A DNA stretch of 20,011 nt from JAAUTG01 sp964458705 (GCA_964458705.1 CAYWKD010000055.1:1-20011); one strand, 5' to 3'; shown: positions 7,767 to 15,731, counted from the stretch's first letter. Made by a program: numbers and translations. The notes: generated by a model from the letters alone, not told the origin.

Positions 7767-8147
7767 TTATTCTTTTATGATTTTATTTTGCCGTAAGTAA
7801 AAGATGTAAACACTCATCGCACCTAATACATTTGCAAAAATATCGAAAATTTCAAAATATCGGTTAGGAAAAAATGCAAATTGTATAATTTCCATTAAAA
7901 TACCATAAACTATACTTGTCAACACAGCATATAATAACGCTTGCTTTAACGACTTACTTTTTGCTAAAAAGACACGGACTAAAAGAAAACACAATACTGC
8001 ATAAATAAAACCGTGTACTAATTTATCCCAACCTACTATGTCCCACAATGAAGCAGGTAAATTAATGTTTACTCCTATTGTAGAGAGTAATAATATTATA
8101 ACTGACCAGAGAACTGCTCCCAACAAAAAAGGAATGTCTTTTCTCAT
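7767..8147 (-). CDS. VanZ-like family membrane protein
   Basis: A small integral membrane protein of 126 residues with about four hydrophobic segments (5-24, 43-61, 69-91 and 101-117). The VanZ-like conserved positions are visible: DKLVHGFIYA with Asp41, Lys42 and His45; MEIIQF with Glu86 and Gln89; and FEIFDIFANVLGA with Asp102 and Asn106. The family is named after VanZ of glycopeptide-resistance clusters, but most members, including this lone short form, have no known function, and no resistance genes are nearby. It sits between gcvH (56 bases upstream) and tonB (80 bases downstream) on the minus strand. I recall similar gcvH-vanZ-tonB arrangements in other Bacteroidota, so the grouping is probably ancestral. 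Confidence 0.9.
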   Translation of the reverse strand: MRKDIPFLLGAVLWSVIILLLSTIGVNINLPASLWDIVGWDKLVHGFIYAVLCFLLVRVFLAKSKSLKQALLYAVLTSIVYGILMEIIQFAFFPNRYFEIFDIFANVLGAMSVYIFYLRQNKIIKE

Positions 8148-8203
8148 GATCTTCTATTTGTATAGATGCAACTAAAAGAGATTATGGTGTGTGTCAAAGA
8201 AAA

Positions 8204-8596
8204 TTAATTTACCATAGCTTCATAAGCAGTTGAATCCATTAAATCATCTAATTCAGACGGATCAGACATTTTGATTTTGACAATCCATCCCTCACCATAA
8301 GGATCAGAGTTGACCAGCGTTGGATCATCGCCATCGTTTTCATCTAGCTTCGCATTGAATTCAAGCACTTTTCCACTCACTGGCATAAATAAATCAGAAG
8401 TTGTTTTCACTGCTTCTATTGTGCCGAACACTTCGTTTTGTTTTAGTTCTTCTCCTACTGTTTCTACTTCCACATAAACTAATTCGTCCAACTCGCTCTG
8501 TGCAAAATCAGTGATCCCTATCAGAGCTACATTATCTTCTTCTACCTTAATCCATTCGTGTTCTTCTGAATATTTCAGACCTAAAGGAAACTCCAT
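8204..8596 (-). CDS. gcvH: glycine cleavage system H protein
   Basis: The lipoyl carrier protein of the glycine cleavage system. It carries the aminomethyl group from the glycine decarboxylase (P protein) to the T protein and is reoxidised by lipoamide dehydrogenase, all in the cytoplasm. At 130 residues it has the normal length. The start GLKYSEEHEWIKVE (6-19) and ITDFAQSELDELVYVE (28-43) are diagnostic. The lipoylation site is Lys64 within GTIEAVKTTSDLFMPVSG (58-75), and the end DPYGEGWIVKIK is typical. The other glycine cleavage genes are not in the window, as is common in Bacteroidota. It is the first gene of the gcvH-vanZ-tonB unit, with a promoter candidate about 30 bases upstream. Confidence 0.97.
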   Translation of the reverse strand: MEFPLGLKYSEEHEWIKVEEDNVALIGITDFAQSELDELVYVEVETVGEELKQNEVFGTIEAVKTTSDLFMPVSGKVLEFNAKLDENDGDDPTLVNSDPYGEGWIVKIKMSDPSELDDLMDSTAYEAMVN

Positions 8597-8623
8597 ACTA
8601 AATTAATTTTACTGTTATTACCT

Positions 8624-8655
8624 CAAAGAAAGCTATTTTCTAGTTAGATGACAAA
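8624..8655 (-). promoter_or_regulatory. candidate promoter of gcvH-vanZ-tonB
   Basis: On the minus strand a TTTG (-33-like, 8655-8652) is followed after 20 bases by TTTCTTTG (8631-8624), which differs at one position from the Bacteroidota -7 consensus TAnnTTTG. Transcription would start about 20 bases before the gcvH ATG. The spacing is good; the motif is inferred, not proven. Confidence 0.4.
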
Positions 8656-8790
8656 CTAAATAAGCAGGAATAGATAATTTTAATGAGCTATCTTAGTCAA
8701 TTCGAGCCAGTACTTCGCTCCTATTTTACATTTTATCTCTAATATCAACAATTGTGTTATAAAAAATCTGAGCCATGTAGCCATCATAAA

Positions 8791-8822
8791 TTTGGAAACA
8801 CCTCGTCACTTGCATATCTTTC
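8791..8822 (+). promoter_or_regulatory. candidate promoter of the M28 peptidase gene
   Basis: TTTG at 8791-8794 is followed, 20 bases later, by TATCTTTC at 8815-8822, one mismatch from TAnnTTTG. It lies so close to the ATG at 8830 that the transcript would have almost no leader. This also argues against the upstream TTG start at 8752, which would put the promoter inside the gene. Confidence 0.4.
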
Positions 8823-8829
8823 ACCCAAA

Positions 8830-10215
8830 ATGCAAAAAATTACACATTTATTATTGTTGCTGTTAGCTTGTTTTATTTTTTCGTTTTTGCAGGCTCAAGA
8901 AACAACTTTACCTCCTCAGATTGATCCTCGACTGTATGATATTGCCAATGCACCTTCGCCAGACAGAATTAAGGCAGATATTGAAACATTGGTAAGTTTT
9001 GGTACTCGCCACACTCTTTCTGATACAACTTCGGAAAGTAGAGGAATTGGTGCTGCAAGAAGGTGGATCAAATCAGCATTTGACAAAATATCAAAAGACT
9101 GCAAGGGCTGCTTGGAAGTCTTCTATCAACGCAACTTGGTTACAGCCGAAGGTAACCAAAGAATACCAGAAGATACTTGGGTAGTCAACGTGGTGGCTGT
9201 TCAACGAGGTACGCTTTATCCTAATCGCTACGTCATCATGTCGGGCGATATTGATAGCCGCATATCTAATGCTTTGAACGGAGAAGATGACTCTCCAGGA
9301 GCAAATGATAACGCTAGCGGTATGGCGGGAACGATTGAAGCTGCTCGCATACTTTCCAAATACCAATTTCCAACTAGCATCATCTATACAGGGCTTTCAG
9401 GTGAAGAACAGGGTTTATTTGGCGGGAAAGGACTTGCTGCCAAAGCCAAAAAAGAGGGCTGGGATATTGTTGGAATACTAAACAATGACATGATTGGTAA
9501 CATAGAAGGCATTGATGGTGTAATTGATAACACTACTTTTCGAGTATTTTCAGAACCCTCGCCCGCCAATGCCGATGAACGCTCGCAGGTTTGGAATCGC
9601 TTTTATGGTGGTGAAGTAGATGGCCCTTCTCGCCAGTTAGCAAGATATATTGATCGTTTAACGGATACTTATTGTACTAATTTGGATGCTATTATGATTT
9701 ATCGTCTTGATCGCTTTGGACGAGGCGGACATCATCGTCCATTTAATGATGAAGGCTTTGCGGGTGTAAGAATAATGGAAACGCATGAGCATTACGACCG
9801 ACAACATCAAGACCTCCGCATAGAAAATGACATCAAATATGGTGATGTGATTGAAAAAGTAAACTTTGACTATGCCGCCAAACTGACTGGCGTGAACGCT
9901 ATCACGTTGGCAGGTCTTGCCGCAGCACCACCAGCTCCAACTCAAGTAATGATAGGGGGTGCCGTACGTCCTTCTACTCGCTTAAAGTGGGAAAAAGTGG
10001 ATGATCCAAATGTAATTGGCTACAAAATATATTGGCGCGATACAACAGCTCCTCAATGGCAGTATTCTAAATTTGTGGATAAGTCTATCACAGATTATAC
10101 CCTCAAAAATATTGTCATTGACAACTATCTTTTTGGTGTAGTTGCCATTGGAAGAGATGGTAACGAAAGCCTAGTGGCTTATCCAAGAACACTCATTCCT
10201 AGAGGACTGCGATAA
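8830..10215 (+). CDS. secreted M28-family zinc metallopeptidase with FN3-like C-terminal domain
   Basis: An exported protein of 461 residues. The ATG at 8830 gives a clean signal peptide (a hydrophobic run about 7-20, then QAQ/E near residue 23), so I prefer it to the longer frame that begins at a TTG (8752). Residues 45-365 form an M28 aminopeptidase-like domain. The bridging metal ligand is Asp160 in PGANDNASG, the catalytic and metal-binding pair is Glu192-Glu193 in SGEEQGLFGG, and a further ligand is Asp220 in LNNDMIGN. The last His is probably one of those in the 319-326 stretch (His326 in RQHQD is most likely). The usual HxD motif is replaced by GDIDSR (Asp140 and Asp142). Residues 368-455 look like a fibronectin type III domain (LKWEKVDDPNVIGYKIYWR). 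It probably cleaves peptides outside the cytoplasm. I see no type IX secretion tail. A glycosyltransferase gene follows after 36 bases. Confidence 0.9.
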   Translation: MQKITHLLLLLLACFIFSFLQAQETTLPPQIDPRLYDIANAPSPDRIKADIETLVSFGTRHTLSDTTSESRGIGAARRWIKSAFDKISKDCKGCLEVFYQRNLVTAEGNQRIPEDTWVVNVVAVQRGTLYPNRYVIMSGDIDSRISNALNGEDDSPGANDNASGMAGTIEAARILSKYQFPTSIIYTGLSGEEQGLFGGKGLAAKAKKEGWDIVGILNNDMIGNIEGIDGVIDNTTFRVFSEPSPANADERSQVWNRFYGGEVDGPSRQLARYIDRLTDTYCTNLDAIMIYRLDRFGRGGHHRPFNDEGFAGVRIMETHEHYDRQHQDLRIENDIKYGDVIEKVNFDYAAKLTGVNAITLAGLAAAPPAPTQVMIGGAVRPSTRLKWEKVDDPNVIGYKIYWRDTTAPQWQYSKFVDKSITDYTLKNIVIDNYLFGVVAIGRDGNESLVAYPRTLIPRGLR

Positions 10216-10251
10216 ATTTTAGTAGCACAGAAATTTAAATATTCGGATTGA

Positions 10252-11241
10252 ATGATTAGTATATTGCTGCCCGTTTTCAATGCTGCTCCATTTTTAGGGG
10301 AATGCTTGGATTCCACTCTAGCACAAACCTATACAGACTGGGAATTAATTGCAATCAATGACTTTTCTACAGATGAAAGTCCTGCTATTTTACAGTCATA
10401 TGCAAATCAGGATCATCGCATTCAGGTTTTACAAAACGAAGAAAAAGGTATTATTCCCGCTTTGAAATTGGCTCTTCAATCAAGTAGTGGCAGTTATATT
10501 ACTCGAATGGATGCCGATGATAAAATGGCTACTCATAAATTAGAGGCATTACAGTGCCTCTTGAAACAGTGTGGTGAAGGCTACGTGGCAACAGGGCTAG
10601 TAAATTATTTCTCTGAACAACCACTGGGAAATGGATATAAGAAATATGAGAAATGGCTCAATCAACTAACAACAAAGGCATCCAATTTTTCTGAAATTTA
10701 TAAAGAATGTGTTATTCCTTCTCCCTGTTGGATGCTTTCAAAAAATGATCTGAGAAGAATCGGGGGTTTCGACTTGGATATTTATCCAGAGGATTATGAT
10801 TTATGTTTCAGGATGTATGAAATGAGCTTGAAAGTAGCGACTGAAAAATCAGTTTTACATTATTGGAGAGATCACTCAAACAGAGCCTCTAGGAATGATC
10901 CTCATTACAGCGACAATAGTTTTTTGGATTTAAAGCTAAGCTATTTCTTAAAGCTGGATTATAATAAAAAGCAAACACTTGTCCTTTGGGGAGCAGGAAA
11001 AAAAGGAAAACAAATCGCTAAATACTTAGTAAAGCAATCCATAAATTTTCAGTGGGTATGCGATACACCAACTAAGTGGGGGCATCAAATTCATGGAGTC
11101 GTTTTAGAAAATTACGAGCCTATTTCAGATATTAATAGGCCACAGGTTATTGTAGCCGTTGCTTCACCTGATGGACAGGCAGCAATAAATGCTTTTCTCC
11201 AAAAAGCGACTAATCATGCACAATCCTTTTTCTTTTGTTAA
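10252..11241 (+). CDS. family 2 glycosyltransferase with C-terminal Rossmann-like domain
   Basis: A cytoplasmic or membrane-associated GT-A glycosyltransferase of 329 residues, predicted to transfer a sugar from a nucleotide donor onto a cell-surface glycan. The N-terminus SILLPVFNAAPFLGECLDS (3-21) is the classic nucleotide-binding start. The metal-binding DxD motif is MDADD (86-90), and PEDYDLCFRM (179-188) provides the acidic residues expected of the catalytic base. From about 242 the chain leaves the GT-A fold and shows TLVLWGAGKKGKQIAKYLVK (242-261), a glycine-rich Rossmann-type loop, then a second strand at HGVVLENYEPI and VIVAVASP. Such a C-terminal part is seen in some Bacteroidota glycosyltransferases and may bind a nucleotide. 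Donor and acceptor are unknown. The gene starts 36 bases after the M28 peptidase gene and no other glycan genes are adjacent. Confidence 0.9.
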   Translation: MISILLPVFNAAPFLGECLDSTLAQTYTDWELIAINDFSTDESPAILQSYANQDHRIQVLQNEEKGIIPALKLALQSSSGSYITRMDADDKMATHKLEALQCLLKQCGEGYVATGLVNYFSEQPLGNGYKKYEKWLNQLTTKASNFSEIYKECVIPSPCWMLSKNDLRRIGGFDLDIYPEDYDLCFRMYEMSLKVATEKSVLHYWRDHSNRASRNDPHYSDNSFLDLKLSYFLKLDYNKKQTLVLWGAGKKGKQIAKYLVKQSINFQWVCDTPTKWGHQIHGVVLENYEPISDINRPQVIVAVASPDGQAAINAFLQKATNHAQSFFFC

Positions 11242-11294
11242 TGCTTTTAGTAAAAACTTACACCAACGAACTGATTACTCAATACCTTATTATT

Positions 11295-11729
11295 ATGGCA
11301 GATCGCATTTTAGATTATTTTGATGATTTCGACGAGCATTCAAAAGTAATTGCTATTCGTTATTTTTCCTTTGAATCAGCAGCACACATTTATGCTGCTC
11401 ATTTAAAAAAAGAGGGAATTCCTTGCTTTTTATCCAATAGCCACATCAGCACTGCACTGCCTTTGGGTGGAACAGGCGACGTAAGTCTGCACGTCAAAGC
11501 GCAAGATGCCCAAGCAGCAAAAGCCGTACTTGACTTTTTAGACAAAGCAACGAATCAGCAGGATTTCCGAGAGGCAACCTTAGAAGAAATTGAATTCGAG
11601 CGCCAAGCCAACCAATCATTGACCAAGAACTATTGGTTTTGGATAATCATTATCATAGTTTTTTTACTCATTTTAAGAGCTTTTTTTCGAGCTTCGGGAC
11701 TTGTTTTTAGTGATTGGGATGTTTTCTAA
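11295..11729 (+). CDS. DUF2007 family protein with C-terminal membrane anchor
   Basis: A protein of 144 residues from the ATG at 11295. The longer frame begins at a TTG overlapping the glycosyltransferase stop and adds a poorly convincing N-terminus. Residues 18-83 match the DUF2007 pattern: VIAIRYFSFESAAHIYAAHL (18-37), GIPCFLSNSHIS (41-52) and DVSLHVKAQDAQAAKAVL (62-79). These proteins are small ferredoxin-fold-like domains sometimes called putative signal-transducing proteins; no reaction is known. An acidic linker (90-106) leads to a single membrane segment (113-131, with five consecutive Ile) and a short tail, so the domain is probably cytoplasmic and tail-anchored. No terminator is clear after the stop; only a weak TTTGAA/TTCAAA repeat at 11762-11776 is visible. 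Confidence 0.82.
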   Translation: MADRILDYFDDFDEHSKVIAIRYFSFESAAHIYAAHLKKEGIPCFLSNSHISTALPLGGTGDVSLHVKAQDAQAAKAVLDFLDKATNQQDFREATLEEIEFERQANQSLTKNYWFWIIIIIVFLLILRAFFRASGLVFSDWDVF

Positions 11730-11947
11730 TGGCGATATTCCTCACAAAATATTGGTTTCATTTTGAAGTATTCAAATAAATTTCGATTTTACGATGTGAA
11801 ATCAACTTATTTACGCTAATATCGATTTGTAGTAATTGTTATTAAGGCAAATTGAACAGCCTCCTAATCGGTATTTTCCATCTCAAATAGATGGCTATTC
11901 TATACGAAGGAAAGTTATCTATTCGGAATGGCACAACAAATAAAACT

Positions 11948-12997
11948 ATGTTTAAGACAAAAATTGGAGGTATCGGCTACTACGTACCTGAAAAAGTGGT
12001 AACAAACCATGATTTAATGAAAATAATGGATACCTCAGATGAGTGGATTCAAGAAAGAACAGGTATAGTAGAGCGAAGATATGCAGAAAAGCACAAGGAA
12101 AATACTTCCGTATTGGGGAGTAAAGCAGCAGCAATTGCCATTGAGCGTGCAGGCATTACCGCTAAAGATGTAGATTTTATCATTTTTGCAACGCTTAGTC
12201 CTGATTATTACTTCCCCGGAAGTGGGGTGCTATTGCAGCGTCAGATGGGGATGCAAGGCATTGGTGCTTTGGATATTAGAAATCAATGTAGTGGATTCAT
12301 ATACGCACTTTCCGTAGGCGATCAATTTGTAAAGACCGGAATGTACAAAAACGTCTTAGTAGTAGGCGCAGAAATGCACTCTTGTGGCTTGGATTTCTCT
12401 ACGCGTGGCAGAGGAGTAACCGTTATCTTTGGAGACGGTGCGGGTGCAGTAGTATTGCAACCTTCTGAGGATGACAGCAGAGGTATTCTCTCTACGCACT
12501 TACATGCTGACGGGGATCATGCTGAAAGATTGGCGCACATCAGTCCCGGTTCGCACGGTGGTGTCTTTTTGGACAAAGAGCGATTCGGCTTTCCTGAGCA
12601 AGAGTTTGGAGGCGCTTTTTTAACAAAACACTCTTTTGAAACAGAAGATATTTATCCCAACATGGATGGGCAGCACGTCTTCAAATTTGCTGTTACAAAA
12701 TTTCCAGAAGTTATTCAAGAAGCATTAAACGCCAATAACTATCAAGCTACGGATATTGATATGTTTATTCCGCACCAAGCCAATTTACGTATTAGTCAAT
12801 TTGTGCAAAAACGGTTGGGTTTAGCTGATGATAAAGTTTGGAATAACATTCAAAAGTATGGAAATACTACGGCTGCTTCTATTCCGATTGCACTCTGTGA
12901 AGCATGGGAGGCAGGTAAAGTCAAAGAAGGTGATTTAGTTTGTCTAGCTGCTTTTGGTAGTGGTTTCACTTGGGCTTCCGCCTTGATGAAATGGTAG
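11948..12997 (+). CDS. 3-oxoacyl-ACP synthase III family protein (FabH-like)
   Basis: A thiolase-fold condensing enzyme of 349 residues from the ATG at 11948, which places the family start (FKTKIGGIGYYVPEKVVTN, 2-20) at the N-terminus. An ATG at 11891 would add 19 residues without family resemblance. The catalytic triad is visible: Cys114 in RNQCSGFIYAL, His276 in IPHQANLRI and Asn306 in YGNTTAASIP. The FGDGAGAVVL motif (161-170) and the C-terminal AAFGSGFTWAS are typical. Classic FabH joins acetyl-CoA and malonyl-ACP to start fatty acid synthesis. There are no acpP, fabD, plsX or fabF genes nearby, so this may be a housekeeping FabH, a second copy, or a KAS III for a different acyl product. 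It is slightly longer than E. coli FabH (317 residues). Confidence 0.93.
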   Translation: MFKTKIGGIGYYVPEKVVTNHDLMKIMDTSDEWIQERTGIVERRYAEKHKENTSVLGSKAAAIAIERAGITAKDVDFIIFATLSPDYYFPGSGVLLQRQMGMQGIGALDIRNQCSGFIYALSVGDQFVKTGMYKNVLVVGAEMHSCGLDFSTRGRGVTVIFGDGAGAVVLQPSEDDSRGILSTHLHADGDHAERLAHISPGSHGGVFLDKERFGFPEQEFGGAFLTKHSFETEDIYPNMDGQHVFKFAVTKFPEVIQEALNANNYQATDIDMFIPHQANLRISQFVQKRLGLADDKVWNNIQKYGNTTAASIPIALCEAWEAGKVKEGDLVCLAAFGSGFTWASALMKW

Positions 12998-13361
12998 TAG
13001 ATGCTGCTGACTGCTTTACTGCGAAAAGTTGATAAAAAAACTTTTTTACCATTCTATACTTGTCAACTTGTTACAAATCAAATGTATGGCAAGTACAATT
13101 GCAACAAGGATTCTGGTCGTTACTTTAAGCCATCAGAATTAAATAAAATGCAGCACACTCAACTTCGCAATAGTTTTCAGCCAATTAGTGACCTTCAAGC
13201 ATTGCTGAGAGTAAGGTTTCAATTGAATTACATACGAGGATAGTGTAAGACTTTCCTAAAATGACACTAAACCCAGCCAAATGTAAGTTTTGCTGATGGA
13301 ACTGGACGATTATCCATCTTTACACAATATTTCACAACGCTTTGATAAATTACAGCGCTCT
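12998..13361. other. region between the KAS III and membrane-protein genes, no convincing gene
   Basis: After the KAS III stop, AAAAGTT (13024-13030) can pair with AACTTTT (13039-13045) and a T run follows. This is a weak terminator candidate on the plus strand, with only one G-C pair. An open frame of 80 codons (13001-13243) shows no family or compositional support. At the right end, TTTG (13289-13292) and CATCTTTA (13315-13322) are spaced 22 bases apart like the Bacteroidota promoter, with two mismatches in the second box. Confidence 0.4.
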
Positions 13362-14180
13362 ATGTCAACAGATAATAAAGAAAATAAAAGAAATTTTAAG
13401 CTGAAAGTATGGCAAATGATACTGCTACCCATCATTTTAGCACTCATTCCATTGGTTTATCCTGAAATAGTAGCTTTATTCGTACGAAAGCAACCACAAT
13501 TTGCAATCGAAAATCCAATCATTAGTTTTGGTGATTCCATCTTATATATTTATGCCGAAAACAAGCCTGCTCGAAAAAATGAGCCACTAAACATAGTAGT
13601 GGAAGGCTTGGAATTTAGAGACGCTGCAAGACTTGTTCGCACAGAGCCTGAGCATGAATGGGAGTTTGTTTTCACTGCTTATGAAATTCCTAAAACGCTC
13701 TTTTCAGAAGGGCAGAACACACTCGAAATGGGCTTTCCAAATAGTGTAAGCTATGATAAACTTAATATTTACGTTCGTACAGATTTTTATCAGGAGCATC
13801 CCGTAGCTAATGCAGATTTAGTACCTAAAAATTTAGACTCAACACAGAGTCCCATCTTTACAGCCAACATTGTTTCGGATGCAATGGACGATGATAACAC
13901 AGTGGGCTTTGTCCAAAGTGTGCTGAGAGGTGCAAATGTTAATGCAACTGGATACACAAGAAAAATAATGGACGAAAAAGAAGAATCAGGTGCGCAGATA
14001 ACAGTGGATTATTTTTCAGATTTTGCAACATCCAAGGTAGATTCTTTGAAGGAACTACTTCAAGAAAGATTCAAAGAAGTAGAAACTAGAAATATAGGAG
14101 AGCAATTAAAATTAGATAAAAAAACTACTGAGAAGTACAAAACGAAGATGGATGTTATTGTCCACCCAAAGAGTCAGTAG
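13362..14180 (+). CDS. single-pass membrane protein of unknown function
   Basis: A protein of 272 residues from the ATG at 13362. An in-frame ATG at 13296 would add 22 residues but would overlap a promoter-like sequence. I do not recognise the family. A basic N-terminus (KENKRNFKLK, 6-15) is followed by one membrane segment (about 18-41), so the rest is probably periplasmic. Residues 45-140 look like an all-beta, immunoglobulin-like domain (FGDSILYIYAENK, PLNIVVEGLEF, NTLEMGFPNSV). Residues 165-270 are mixed alpha/beta, with ITVDYFSDFATSKVDSLKEL (213-232) and a lysine-rich end. The sequence before Asn194 (VQSVLRGANVNATG) and the following strand-helix pattern faintly recall small periplasmic LytR_C or SPOR-like modules, but this is weak inference. 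The symporter gene follows 38 bases later on the same strand, apparently with its own promoter. Confidence 0.65.
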   Translation: MSTDNKENKRNFKLKVWQMILLPIILALIPLVYPEIVALFVRKQPQFAIENPIISFGDSILYIYAENKPARKNEPLNIVVEGLEFRDAARLVRTEPEHEWEFVFTAYEIPKTLFSEGQNTLEMGFPNSVSYDKLNIYVRTDFYQEHPVANADLVPKNLDSTQSPIFTANIVSDAMDDDNTVGFVQSVLRGANVNATGYTRKIMDEKEESGAQITVDYFSDFATSKVDSLKELLQERFKEVETRNIGEQLKLDKKTTEKYKTKMDVIVHPKSQ

Positions 14181-14191
14181 TTATATCTTTG
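14158..14191 (+). promoter_or_regulatory. candidate promoter of the sodium:solute symporter gene
   Basis: TATCTTTG (14184-14191) is an exact match to the Bacteroidota -7 consensus TAnnTTTG. A TTG (14158-14160) lies 23 bases upstream as a possible -33 element. The transcript would start about 20 bases before the ATG at 14219. The -33 part falls within the 3' end of the preceding gene. Confidence 0.5.
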
Positions 14192-14218
14192 TTTATCCAA
14201 CAAAACGATTAAGCGAAT

Positions 14219-15727
14219 ATGTCTCAACTTTCACCAACATTAATAATAGGGCTTATAATTGGGTATTTTCTCCTTTTGATACTAGTTTCCTTTTTAACCA
14301 GTAGAAAAGCAGCAAACGAAGATTTTTTCATTGCAGGCCGGAAATCACCATGGTATCTGGTAGCGTTCGGTATGGTCGGGGCAACTCTATCGGGTGTTAC
14401 CTTTATTTCCATTCCGGGAGTAGTAGGCGCAACCCCTGAATTAATGCAAGAGCTGACAGGAGAATCCACTGTAAAGCAAAACATTCGATTTTCCTATATG
14501 CAGATGGTATTTGGCTATATGTTGGGCTATATCGTTATCGCACTTGTCCTGCTACCGGTCTATTATCGCTTAAACCTGACCTCAATTTATACTTACCTAG
14601 AGCAACGATTTGGAGTATCTTCTTACAAAACAGGAGCTGCTTTTTTCCTTATCTCAAGAGTGATTGGTGCTTCTTTTCGGCTGTTTTTAGTAGCCATTGT
14701 ATTCCAAAAGTTTGTGATGGATGCCTATGGTGTACCATTCTGGGTGACGGTTGGCATTACCATTTTTCTTATCTGGGTTTATACCTTTAGAGGAGGTATC
14801 AAAACAATTGTTTGGACAGATGCTCTACAAACGACTTGTATGCTAACGGCAGTGATATTAACGATCATTGCCATTGGTCAAGCAATGGATCAAAATGTTG
14901 GTGAACTTGTTACAACTGTCAGAGAAAGTGAATACGCAAAAATGTTTTTTTTCGAGGAAGGCTGGTCTGATCCCAACAACTTCTTCAAGCAGTTTTTTGC
15001 AGGAGCTTTGATCACAATTGTAATGACGGGTTTGGATCAAGACATGATGCAGAAAAACCTAACTTGCAAAAATCTAGGAGATGCCCAAAAGAATATTTTT
15101 ACCTTTAGCATTGTATTATTCGTTGCAAAATTTCTATTCTTAGTGTTGGGTGCATTGTTGTATATTTACTCCGATTATATCAATCTACAAATTCCACTCC
15201 GCCAAGATCAGTTATATCCAACCCTTGCCCTAGAGCATCTATCACCTGCCATTGGAATTGTGTTTGTGTTAGGACTTATCGCAGCAGCTTACTCTAGTGC
15301 GGATTCTGCCTTGACTTCACTCACCACTTCATTCTGCGTTGATTTTTTGAATTTTGAAAAAAGCGAAAAACTTGAATCACAAAAAAAACGTACTCGATTT
15401 ATAGTACATATTAGTTTTTCTGTTCTGTTACTCATTTCCATTATTATTTTCGATGCTATAAACGACGATTCTGTCATCAATGCCCTTTTCCAAATTGCAG
15501 GCTACACTTACGGACCGCTCTTGGGTTTGTTTAGTTTTGGAATGTTGACTAGACGGAGTCTAAGAGATGCTTTTGTACCTTTTATTTGCATTGCTGCACC
15601 TATTCTTACTTATCTGCTGAATAACTTGCTCATAGCCAATGGCATAACACTTGGATTCGCATTATTGGCATTAAATGGGGTATTAACTTTTCTAGGATTA
15701 CTGCTAATCTCTATTGAAAAAGAGTAA
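14219..15727 (+). CDS. sodium:solute symporter (SSS family)
   Basis: An inner-membrane transporter of 502 residues, with about 13 hydrophobic segments, that would use the sodium gradient to import a small solute. The opening LLILVSFLTSRKAANEDFFIAGRK region (19-42) contains the family's DFFIAGR motif. VGATLSGVTFISIPG (53-67) is the characteristic broken helix of the inverted repeat. FRGGIKTIVWTD (around 190-201) is the conserved cytoplasmic loop. LIAAAYSSADSALTSLTTSF (353-372), with Ser359, Ser360 and Asp362, corresponds to the helix that helps form the Na2 sodium site. The substrate (sugar, amino acid, sialic acid and so on) cannot be deduced, and no catabolic gene is beside it. Length is normal for the family. 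It ends 10 bases before a terminator hairpin that is oriented for the opposing sdh operon. Confidence 0.93.
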   Translation: MSQLSPTLIIGLIIGYFLLLILVSFLTSRKAANEDFFIAGRKSPWYLVAFGMVGATLSGVTFISIPGVVGATPELMQELTGESTVKQNIRFSYMQMVFGYMLGYIVIALVLLPVYYRLNLTSIYTYLEQRFGVSSYKTGAAFFLISRVIGASFRLFLVAIVFQKFVMDAYGVPFWVTVGITIFLIWVYTFRGGIKTIVWTDALQTTCMLTAVILTIIAIGQAMDQNVGELVTTVRESEYAKMFFFEEGWSDPNNFFKQFFAGALITIVMTGLDQDMMQKNLTCKNLGDAQKNIFTFSIVLFVAKFLFLVLGALLYIYSDYINLQIPLRQDQLYPTLALEHLSPAIGIVFVLGLIAAAYSSADSALTSLTTSFCVDFLNFEKSEKLESQKKRTRFIVHISFSVLLLISIIIFDAINDDSVINALFQIAGYTYGPLLGLFSFGMLTRRSLRDAFVPFICIAAPILTYLLNNLLIANGITLGFALLALNGVLTFLGLLLISIEKE

Positions 15728-15731
15728 ATAT

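Noticed and set aside
7767..8147. VanZ homologue as evidence of glycopeptide resistance
   Set aside because: The gene has no vanHAX or regulatory neighbours, and short VanZ-like proteins are widespread without any resistance role.
8752..8829. Longer N-terminus for the M28 peptidase
   Set aside because: It begins at TTG, would bury the signal peptide 26 residues inside the protein, and overlaps the promoter candidate.
11235..11294. Longer N-terminus for the DUF2007 protein overlapping the glycosyltransferase stop
   Set aside because: It begins at TTG, and the added residues do not belong to the DUF2007 pattern; ATG at 11295 gives a normal start.
11891..11947. Longer N-terminus for the KAS III protein
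   Set aside because: The additional 19 residues have no counterpart in the family; the ATG at 11948 starts exactly at the conserved first strand.
13001..13243. Open frame of 80 codons on the plus strand just after the KAS III gene
   Set aside because: It has no recognisable domain, signal or membrane segment. It overlaps a weak terminator-like hairpin, and its amino acid make-up looks like translated intergenic DNA.
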